Assembly (NCBI RefSeq): GCF_933775445.1
Contig: NC_065872.1
Coordinates: 23,126,001-23,190,000 of the forward strand
DNA length: 64,000 nucleotides
Origin: Argentina anserina
Taxonomy: Eukaryota > Streptophyta > Magnoliopsida > Rosales > Rosaceae
Direction of reading: 5' to 3'
The notes beneath the pieces were generated by a model, which saw only the letters and a list, made by a program, of their open reading frames with translations, was not told the origin of the DNA and made no database searches. The translations under genes were made by a program, and so were the position numbers. Position 1 is the first letter of the stretch. Each line of letters starts with the position of its first letter. Shown piece after piece: positions 12,601 through 21,656 of the stretch.

Positions 12601-14163
12601 TATAACCTCTTCCCCTTGGCCATCCTTGCCCCTATTTGATAAAGTAGCTAATGTAAGAGGTTACAATGTTCTATATTTATGCACATTTTAGCTAAACAAA
12701 CTTCTATTTTTATCTATTAGCACATCTGACCACCATTCAGTGTTGTGGATAGTCACTCATCTGATTAGCAATTATTGAAAGACGTATAGAATGTCAATCT
12801 CAATAAACCATACCTACAACTTATGTGTTGTCCAATTGGAAGACCTAAAATTGAAGTCGGTGTCGGAAGCTCAAATTTGAACTTTGCCACATTGTGGCTC
12901 AGTTGTGTACGCTTGACAAGTTTGAAGTCCTTGAAATTCTGGGGATCTAAGCAACCTATAAAAACACTCGACCAGATAAGCAAGTTAACAAGATAGTGAA
13001 GCATAATTCCACACATTTTGTACATTTAAGAGATATAAAGTACACAGAACAGAAAAGAAACTTTCATAAGAGTTGTAATTCACACTGAAAAAGAAATGAA
13101 GTAACATGAAGAATGAAAAAGAGCGAAAGCAAAGGGTTAAAATTTATGGTGAATGATTCCCAATGTTCCTAGACTGTCAAAAGATTCAACTTTCACAGTA
13201 GACATTAAAGGACAGATATGTATTTATCTCCTCCAGTGCCAGAAAGCCAATTAAACATAACAAACATGAATTTGGTTACATACTGGATATATTTTTTCTT
13301 GAGAAGATTCCAACTTCTTTTATAAAAATGAAGTAGTCGCAGAAAGAAATAACACATCACAGAAGATACAAAAGCAGATCAAAATAACCAAACTTAAAGG
13401 ACAACAACCAGCTAAACACTGGCTACTAAATTCACCCGATTGCAGACAGACTTACATAACTCAAAGCTACTGAAATAGAAACACAAAACGAGGGAACAAA
13501 AGGAAAAAATAAATATCCACTGGTTAGTCCACCCCAAAAACAATCCGTTCAATACAAGCTCAGTGGATTAACTTTGAACCTATAAAATGTAAATCGATGT
13601 CACGCATTCCCTAATTCTACATAATTCAACCACAAGTCCTTTAATTTTATCCAAAACGACATGCTTAAAAATAGTCATATACCAGATTTCCGGAAACAGT
13701 GAAGGTGAGGAGCACATAGTTCTGATATCTAAGGCTGCTTCAATCAAAACAAAAACAAAGAACAAAATTTTTAAGCATTTTCATACTGGCTTGAAACTAG
13801 TTTCCTATATATAATGTTTGGCCCAAGTATGAGGAGAGAAACAGTTTGTGTTGAATGAGTTTAAGTTTATATCTAGTGTCCTCCACGTTCTTCACAATTT
13901 TACTGAGTGATGGAAGTAAAGGAGTACATGAAAGAGGCCAGCTGGATACTTAAACTGACATGAATATCCCAGATCATACATTTTCTTGCAAGAACAGAAG
14001 ACAAACAAGTGATGGGGGCAGTAAACATAGACAAAAAAAATAACAAACCTTTGGGCTTCTTGGAGGAGAAGAGAAAAGCCGCAACCACAATGGCGACAAA
14101 AGCAACAGATACACCCACAAGGATCTGAGGATCCAGTGACTCGATGAACTCCATGGGATTCAT
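9676..14163 (-). CDS. CBR1: NADH-cytochrome b5 reductase 1, nine exons, 280 aa
   Basis: ER/outer-membrane flavoprotein that passes electrons from NADH to cytochrome b5 for fatty-acid desaturation and other lipid reactions. Nine exons can be placed exactly: 14049-14163, 12814-12955, 12541-12631, 12347-12424, 11779-11859, 11611-11700, 10623-10688, 9891-9977, 9676-9768; all use GT-AG and total 843 nt with one stop. The N-terminus has a membrane anchor (about residues 15-33, [18 protein letters not shown]). Next come the FAD-binding domain with KPYTPTT and GRMSHHF, and the NAD-binding domain with AGGSGITPM, then CGPPPM and the C-terminal FQF. The length and end match the plant CBR1 family. All motifs are intact and the frame is open, so it is likely functional. 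Its first intron (12956-14048) is the longest. It is the only multi-exon gene in the left third without a break. Confidence 0.97.
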
Positions 14164-14785
14164 GTTAGCTTTGTTTCTATCGATCCTGAGGAACTGGGGG
14201 AGCAGAAGTAGGAGAGTGTTTGATATCTGATGTGGGTGTTGAAATGAGAATGGGGTAGGTCAATAGCTCATGGGTTGTGACTTACGAGTGGATCTGGTAT
14301 ACCAACCAAAGCCGACTCCCCACCAGACGCCAGAAACCAACCACGAAAATGACGCCTCAAATATTTACTCTCTCTTCCTAAAACCACGAGTCCACACCAA
14401 TGTAAATCAGGAACGCACACAGAAACTGAACGGAAGAAAACAAAAATCAATTTTTATAACTGCGGAAAGATCCCTCTATTAACTTTTAGTTTTTGGCAAC
14501 TTTCATCATTTTTTCTACAGTCACTGGAAATTCTACTATTTGGAAGCATTACAAGAACTTTCCCTATGTATATTATTTCAGGGTTGTATGCCATACAGAT
14601 ATAGTAAAAGTTTCAAGTTAAACAATTGTTTGCTAATGCTCACCTTTTAAACATGTATGCTTCTTTCTTATTTTGAATGTACAAACAGTTAAATCAAGCT
14701 CTAGACTTTGATACAAATCTAGCAAAAATATTCTGTACATTATATTCTTTAAGAGTGTACAAGTTTCAGGTTAGAAACAATGCCA
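14164..14785. promoter_or_regulatory. CBR1 upstream region
   Basis: This 620-bp gap separates the CBR1 start codon from the 3' end of the BODYGUARD-like pseudogene on the same strand, so it must hold the CBR1 promoter and 5' leader. A TTATAAAAA word on the minus strand near 14452-14460 is a possible TATA box. No other coding or repeat feature was seen. Confidence 0.5.
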
Positions 14786-15670
14786 TCAGTATGAGGAAGC
14801 GGCCCAAACGCGTTCTAGATGGAGAGTGAAATCTTTATCACGGCCAAGGATTACAGAAGAATGATCAGTATTTTTTATGATGTTAATTTGTGCATCACGA
14901 ACTGCCGTCTGAATGTTGATGATGCACTCTATAGGAACAACCTGGTCTCTATCTCCATGGATCACACATACTTTTACCCCAGCTTTGCCTATAATTTCCA
15001 AGTAGCATTCCATTAATTTTGCACCCCCACATATCACATTGTGCATGGAATGCCATGCTGAGTGATGGGTGTGCCTACTCAAGTCCATTGTCATAAAATG
15101 AAGATCCCTGTAAATCAGACCCAACTCTCTTAACTTTCTTGTGATCAAATGATAGAAAAACATATTATAATAATCATCATAATTAGTTGAAAAATGATTT
15201 GGTTTTGTCCTGCTTTTCAATAGTGGTAAACTGGTAACCATAAATCTGTGTTGAAAAGTAAAAATTTGAAACACAATAGCTTTTTTTTCCTTGTTGATCG
15301 TATTAGTACCTTCTCCAAGTGATTAACTTAACAATCCTCTCCCATATCCTGTGGTTGCGGCATACAAGGAAACAGACACATCGACCCAGATGCTCATACC
15401 ATGACATAAATGATGTTCCAAAGACGAAAAGTGACCACAATTTCCTTTCAGCAAGTTTGTGAAGCACTCTTAAACTAACTCCATCTTTAGAAGGTAAGTA
15501 AGGCTGCAAACAAAGTCCCATACAAATTAAATTTGTTTTGAAGCTGAAAGAACAGGAAGAAAGCAAAGAAAGGCTCGATATATTGCAAGTTCAGGTGAAC
15601 TTACAGGTGCTACAAGAGTGACTGATTTTACCAAGTGCGAGTGCTTAGCAGCTAATGCAATTGCAATCAG

Positions 15671-15704
<34 letters not shown>

Positions 15705-15959
15705 ATCAACTGGAAGGGGGAGATGACAGATTTCTCAATCATATTTAAGTGATCCTTCAAAGTATACAAACACTCCCTCGGCTTCGGGCTGGAACCAAAT
15801 CCCAATAGATCTATGGCAAACAACCTATAATGCCGACTCACAGGTTCCGAAATGTTTGGAAATACTGTTTCAGACCAAAATGAGGAAGAAGAAAGAAACC
15901 GGTGAAGGAATATCACATTCTCGACTGCTTGTACTCCGCAATCCTCAGAGACAGCTATG
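14786..15959 (-). pseudogene. BODYGUARD-like alpha/beta hydrolase, C-terminal part of a broken gene
   Basis: BODYGUARD proteins are plant extracellular alpha/beta hydrolases needed for cuticle (cutin) formation. Three exons are readable on the minus strand: about 15605-15943, 15310-15503 and 14786-15107, all with GT-AG junctions that restore the frame. They give FLSSSSFWSETVFPN, the nucleophile elbow HLVAHSMGCLIAIALA, MSWYEHLGRCVCF, HTHHSAWHSMHNVICGG, the acid HGDRDQVVP and the base NTDHSSV. The oxyanion motif, normally HG, reads HR here (FLHRFLSS). The N-terminal half is missing at this end and lies at 18792-19185 beyond about 2.8 kb of transposon DNA. I call it a pseudogene because of that separation and the frameshift in the other half. 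Confidence 0.9.
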
Positions 15960-16048
15960 AATCATAAGATAGCAACAACATTCATGAGGTCAGACAGAAA
16001 AACTAATCTTTTCAACATCAGAAATACGAATAAAGCTTTCTATCATAC

Positions 16049-18262
16049 TATGCACGCTAGGCCTCATCATTTAGCCTGCGGATCCGAAAAAACGCGCGGA
16101 AGTCCCGCAAACCCGATAGGCTTTTAGCCGGCCCAGCCCGGCCCGCGAAAAAGTCCGTCAAAACCCGTTTCCATGGATAAAGGGTCGAGCTTAGATTATA
16201 AGTATGAAATCCGGCCCGCCAAAAGCCCGTAAGACCCGGCCCATAATAGCCCGTCAAATAATAAAATATTATACATACATATTTTATTAGGTTTATAATA
16301 AAACTACTGCATTATGAAGCAACTATATGAATGAAACTTCTCGGTATCGATCGACACTAGCCAATATGATCGATATATATATCTAGTGACCATGTAAAAA
16401 TTTCATCTAATTCGGACCTCGTTTAACCGTCGGAATTTATGGTAAACCGAAAACAACACTAATATGTCATAAAGGAAGACCTATTACCAAAATGCGAACA
16501 CCGAAAGTCGTTTTCATATCTGAAATCAACTAATTTTTATCATCAATTGTGTGCGGTCGCACCAAGGAAACTCATTTAGCAAAGCCCCGGTCAATGGGGA
16601 TTTTAATATGTCAAAACGCCTCTTTTTTTGTTGACCGTAGGTACGGACGGTCAAACAATGTCTAAAACAGATGAAATTTTTATGGGTTCCCTACATATAT
16701 ATACTGATCACATCTGCTGGTGTCGATCGACCATATTTCAAACTGGAGTTATCGATCGCCGAAGTGTCTACTAATGTATCATAATATTTATATTAGGTTT
16801 TATAATAAAACTATCGCATTATGAAGCAATTATATGAAGGAAAATTCTCAGGATTGATCGACACCAGTTGATGTGATCGGTATATATATTTAGTGACCCT
16901 GTAAAAATTTCATCTAATTCGGACCTCGTTTGACAGTCAGAATTTCCAGTAAACTGAAAACACCACTAATATGTCATAAGGTATGACCTATTACAAAGAT
17001 GCAAAAGCCGTTTGCATATATGAAATTATCTAATTTTTGTTACCTATCGTGCACGGTCGCACTGAGAAAACCCATTTAGCAAAGCTTCGGTCAAGGGGGA
17101 TTTTAATATCTCAAAACGCCTCTTTTTTGGTTGACCGTAGGTACAACCGTCAAACCATGTCCAAAATAAATAAATTTGTTACGGGGTCCCTAATATATAT
17201 ACCGATCACATCTACTGGTGTCGATCGACCATATTTCGAACTGGAGTTGGTGATCGCCTAAGTGTCCACTAATGTATCATAACTTTTACATTAGGTTTAG
17301 AATAAAACTATTGTAATATGAAGCGACTATATGAAGGAAACTTCTCAGGATCGATCGACACTAGCCGATGTGATCGATATATATACTTAGTGACCCTGTA
17401 AAAAATTCATCCAATTCGGACCTCGTTTGACCGTCGGAATTTTCGGTAAATCGAAAACACCACTAATATGCCCTAAGGGAGGACCTATTACAAATATGCG
17501 AACGCCGAAAGCCGTTTGCATATCTAAAATCACATAATTTTTGTTACCTATTGTGCGTGGTCGCACTGAAGAAATCAATTTGACAAAGTCCCGGTCAATG
17601 GGGTTTCAATATGTCAAAACGTCTCTTTTTTAATTGACCGTTGGTACGAACGATCAAACCATGTCCAAAATGGAAGAAAGTTTTACAGGTTCCCTAAATT
17701 TATATACCGATCACATCTACTGGTGTCGATCGACCATATTTCTAACTAGAGTTGTCGATCGCCGAAGTGTCCGCTAATATATCATAACCTTTATATTATG
17801 TTTATAATAAAACTATCGCATTATGAAGCGACTATATGAAAAAAACTTCTCGGAATCGATCGACATCATCCGATGTGATCGGTATATATATTTAGTGACC
17901 ATTTTAAAATTTCATCTAATTCGGACTTTGTTTGACCGTCAGAATTTCCGGTAAATCAAAAACAACACTAATATGCATTAAGGGGGGACCCATTACCAAG
18001 ATGCGAATGCGAAAAGTTGTTTATATATTTGAAATCACCTAATTTTTGTCACCGATCGTGCGTGGTCGCAACGAGGAAACACATTTGGCAAAGCCCCGGT
18101 CAATGAGGTTTTATTATGTTAAAACTTCTCTTTTTTTGTTGACAGTAGATACAAACGATCAAACCATGTTCAAAACGGATGAAATTTTTACAGGATCCTT
18201 AAATATATATATCGATCATATCTACTAGTGTCGATCGACAATATTTCGAAAATAGAATTTAT
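16049..18262. mobile_element. hAT-like element with internal ~500-bp tandem array
   Basis: The left part begins near CTAGGCCTCATCATTTAGCC and is followed by GC-rich words such as GGCCCAGCCCGGCCCG that are typical of some plant hAT ends. It then passes into a tandem array (16262-18255). No transposase is present. I could not find the opposite terminus or a target duplication, so the right edge is only where the array stops. It lies between the two halves of the BODYGUARD-like gene. Classification as hAT is inferred from the end sequence and from the similar, fully bounded hAT element at 53361-56070. Confidence 0.5.
16262..18255. repeat. Tandem array of a ~500-bp unit, four copies
   Basis: The anchor CGATCGAC followed by ATATTTC recurs at 16724, 17222, 17727 and 18232, spacing 498, 505 and 505 bp. 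Each unit also has AATAAAACTA..GCATTATGAAGC, ATCTAATTCGGAC, GTTGACCGTAGGTAC and GATCACATCT in the same order. Copies are diverged by point changes and small indels. The short ORFs in it are not conserved between copies, so it is non-coding. Confidence 0.93.
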
Positions 18263-18305
18263 TTCTGACTTTTTAAGAATGTTTTATTATAATTTTTTAT
18301 TGTTT

Positions 18306-18356
18306 CAAACCACCTTTTTCTCGGATGAAGCGCGATTCCGAGAAAAAGGTGGTTTG
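18306..18356. other. Perfect 20-bp inverted repeat with 11-nt loop
   Basis: CAAACCACCTTTTTCTCGGA at 18306-18325 is followed after 11 nt by its exact complement at 18337-18356, and pairing extends a few bases outward through a G-U pair. It lies just beyond the tandem array. It may be a young snap-back duplication or the core of a small foldback element. The loop and arms are too short for a typical plant miRNA precursor. Confidence 0.9.
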
Positions 18357-18721
18357 GAAATATATAGTCGCTTCATAACCTTTTCTCGCCGAAATGTTTT
18401 TTGCTTAAGCTATTTCTACTTGTGCTTTTCATTGCTTCACCTATTTCACTACCAGAAAACCTGATTGTGAGTTCTCAAACTACACTGTAATACTAATTAT
18501 ATGCAAGTGAACTGGATTCAATCCTCATGCAGAAAGCCTTTCGGGGATGTCGAAACTTCCAATTGATACACCATTCATGAAGTTCAAATTGAGTTTTTTT
18601 ATATATATAGGATTAGTCCAAATTGAGTTGGTATGGGTTTGATCACTACTTGATGGTAAGTATAACATATGCTATTTTTTTGTTTTTGTAATATTATATA
18701 TACAGGTTAATATCTTTAATT

Positions 18722-18791
18722 ATATATTATTTTATTCCGCGCTTCCAAACGCTTCGCTTCCACGTCCCCGCTTTCGATTCCATGCAGCCTA
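18722..18791. mobile_element. Right-end fragment of the small GGAAACG-rich hAT family
   Basis: This stretch closely matches the right ends of the elements at 24771-25201 and (inverted) 58166-58756: CTTCCAAACG, TTCGCTTCCACGT.CCCG and GATTCCATGCAGCCTAG. The other end is absent. It abuts, at 18791/18792, the coding sequence of the BODYGUARD-like gene, so this insertion marks the point where that gene was broken. Confidence 0.75.
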
Positions 18792-19185
18792 GGTGCCTAA
18801 CAACAAGATGTAAGTTGTGATCAGTATCTTTCAGCCATGAAACACAAGTGACATCCACAGTCGGACCACCTGCCAACTCTGCCGCCACTTGTTTCGAGGG
18901 AACGTTTTGCAAGTCCAACAATACCCAATTCCCTGAAAACGTTTTTCCTCCGGTATAGAGTATCTGAAAGCTGGTTATCTTCTTCATCACCAACCACATT
19001 CCTGACCTGCTCCGCTATTTCGTTGCCTCCACAATAACAAGAGCCGGGCCGCCCTTCAAAAAGTGGTCAATATATCGGAACATTATACAGGGGATGGCGT
19101 CAAGAAAGTCAAAAATTAGGAAAATAATGAAGCCCAAGGAAGACTTGAGAGCTGTTGCCGGCTTTTTCAGCCACAGAGGAGACAT
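18792..19185 (-). pseudogene. BODYGUARD-like hydrolase, N-terminal part with frameshift
   Basis: From ATG 19183-19185 the minus strand gives MSPLWLKK, then a membrane segment SLGFIIFLIFDFLDAI and MFRYIDHFLKG, the conserved start of BODYGUARD-type proteins. Near 19050 the frame must shift by one base to continue as PGSCYCGGNE, DTLYRRKNVFREL and RWSDCGCHLCVSW, then HNLHLVV where the transposon end begins. The cysteine-rich WSDCGC..C block is also characteristic of the family. The frameshift plus the transposon insertion make a functional product unlikely. The rest of the gene is at 14786-15959. Confidence 0.87.
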
Positions 19186-19717
19186 GGTTGGTAACAAGTT
19201 CGCAGCAAGTGAGGTGGAGTCGTGGAGATAGCAATATATCAAGTTTAAAAATAAAAAAAACAAATTTGTGGAAATTGTATTTGAAAGGCGAAAACACCGC
19301 ACGACCAACTTATTCTAAGTCAGGCAGAAGCAAGAGCTTCATTACAAAACTAGAAAGTTCCAGCCTAAAATAAGTAACGAAAACAAACTAACTAAGCCTA
19401 GGAAAAACCAAGCAAAATCCGAAACAATGAAAAAACCCAAATTAATGCAAACATATAGGAAAAATTTCCATTTAGTACCAAAAAATTTAGCCATTTTTTA
19501 TTCATTCCTCCCATTTGGCTATTTAGGACCTCCAATAATAACTTTTGTCATTATGAAATTCAATTTTTGTTCTTTACTTCTTTTAACCAAAATCCTTACC
19601 TCTATAGCTGTTTTTGATTTTCAACACCGATGTTCCTTCGAACCCAGCTAGAGACATAATTTTTTCTTTCTTTGGGGATAAAAATTTCTTTGATAAATTG
19701 AGTGCGTCTCTTTTACG
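19186..19717. other. Upstream remnant of the BODYGUARD-like gene
   Basis: This region would have held the promoter and leader of the broken hydrolase gene. It ends at the Copia insertion. No coding motif or repeat was recognised. Confidence 0.45.
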
Positions 19718-19722
19718 CAGAG

Positions 19723-20978
19723 TGTAGAAAATGTTTTCCATTAATCTTGTATGATACAAGATTTACAAATATATAGACTTCATACTACAATCACTATATC
19801 CTAGTATTGATTACAATCGTTGACAACTATGAATACAAATATGTAACTGATGATTCTAGCAATCAATCAGATAGCATAATTGATGCACATAGATATAACC
19901 ATATCAGTAGGTAGTCAATGAAGGAGATTGAGCAATTAGTGGAGAAAATTGAGTAGCTTTAACATCCCCCCGCAAACTTGATGGTCCCGAACTGACAAGT
20001 TTGCTAGCAAAGAGAGCATGACGGTGCTTGTGAAGTGGTTTGGTAAGTAAATCAACTGGTTGATCAATAGATGGGATGAAACAGACCCGGTGACTACCAA
20101 GCGCCACTTTTTCACGAACAAAGTGATAATCGAACTCTATGTGTTTAGAGCGGGCATGAAAAACTGGATTATTAGCCATATATGTGGCACTAAGATTATC
20201 ACAATGTAGAAGAATTGGAAATTGGATACGAGCACCTAACTCATAAAGCAAGAAGGCTAACCAAGTGGTTTCGGCACTGGCATGAGAGAGAGACCGGTAT
20301 TCAGATTCGCTAGAACGAGCAATGGTAGGTTGCTTTTTAGAGCACCAGGAGATCAAGTTTGTGCCAAGGTAACAGAGTAAAGGCCAGCAAATGGTGAGAT
20401 AGTGGTTGGGCCGGAATATTGGTGTGGACAGTGAGACAACTCATGATAGTTAGAGTGACAATTAGGACACCATTGAGGGCCATAAAATTCATGACGCACT
20501 GCCCAAGGAGGAGAAGCAAAGGGGTTGACTACGTTGTGCATTTGTGGCATCACAATTCTTGAGGGAGGGACAAAATGTTGTTGTTGTCGTGATAGGGAGT
20601 TGTTATGACTATTGTGGTACATGAGTGTAGCCATAGGAAGGGAAGAATAAGAATGATTTTGAAGATTGAGTATGAAAGGTTTGGGATGAAACAAGATGGG
20701 AAAAAGAATCGATAAACACCTAAACTAGTGATACCATGTAGAAAATGATTTCCATTAATCTTGAATGATACAAGATTTACAAATATATAGACTTCATACT
20801 ACAATCACTATATCCTAGTATTGATTACCATCATTGACAGCTATGAATACAAATATGTAACTGATGATTCTAGCAATCAATCAGATAGCATAATTGATGC
20901 ACATAGATATAAACATAACAGTAGGTAGTCAATGAAAGAGATTGAGCAATTAGTGGAGAAGATTGAGTAGCTTTAACA
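19723..20978 (-). mobile_element. Short, internally deleted Copia LTR retrotransposon with both LTRs
   Basis: Two 242-bp LTRs (19723-19964 and 20737-20978) run TGTAGAAAATG to CTTTAACA and differ at about nine positions by eye. The flanking 5-mers are both CAGAG (19718-19722 and 20979-20983), a true target duplication. On the minus strand a TGGTATCA primer-binding site follows the 5' LTR (20737-20978), and a purine run GCGGGGGGA precedes the 3' LTR. The inside keeps a gag piece with the zinc-knuckle-like block CPNCHSNYHELSHCP, then jumps directly to the C-terminal RNase H domain (NLISWCSKKQPTIARSS, ESEYRSLSHASAE, LHCDNLSATYMA, ARSKHIEFDYHFVRE, DLLTKPL). Protease, integrase and reverse transcriptase are deleted, and the joint is out of frame. 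It could move only with help from a complete relative. Confidence 0.93.
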
Positions 20979-20983
20979 CAGAG

Positions 20984-21656
20984 ATTGGACAAAAAAAAAA
21001 ACAATGAACTTTAAATATCGAAGCTCTAGAAGATGAGGAAAAAAAACTGTGCAGCCGCATTCTCTTAACAAAACCTGTTCTCTAATCTCTTCAAACAAAT
21101 GTCACCAGAAATTATCCTCTCCTCCATTTGTATAATCAAAATTATAGAGTCACCACCAGACCTCCTCTGATACAAATTAACATATTGTAAAGTAAATTTG
21201 GAACACATTCGGACAATAGTTATAGCATCGTTTACTTTGGCTTTGTTTTTGGGTAGAATCTGCCAAGTGAGGGGTACGAATAGAAGCACTCATAGAAAAA
21301 TCTGGTTTCAAAAAGAAAAATATTCAAAAACAACTACATACATAAGTAATAAACAAGATATCAGGAGCATGTGTAGGTCAGATCAGGTAAAGAGAGTAGA
21401 TCAGATCAGAGTAAAGAGAGAAGTAATAGACCACCAAGAAAAATCATGGCTTCCAATCAGGTACCAATGAATGGATCTCTATAGATATATTAATCCTTTT
21501 TTTTTTCGATACAACAATATATCAATCCATATACAGCATACACTATAACACTAAATGGTTACAATAGTTTCGGAAGTACAAATGATTCGGAAACAAAAGA
21601 ACATAAGGACATTTATCTCAAGCTTCCGGAACAACAAAAGAACTACTATTTCAAAC
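20984..21656. other. Downstream flank of the VAR3-like gene
   Basis: Probably the 3' region of the VAR3-like gene. A short direct repeat of GTAAAGAGAG/AGATCAGATCAG words lies at about 21375-21425. No gene or transposon end was recognised. Confidence 0.45.

Noticed and set aside
16262..18255. Tandem arrays as a CRISPR or a protein-coding repeat
   Set aside because: Units are ~500 bp, diverged, without short conserved repeats and variable spacers, and no frame is kept in all copies.
18306..18356. Hairpin as a miRNA precursor
   Set aside because: Arms of 20 bp with perfect pairing and an 11-nt loop are shorter than plant miRNA precursors.
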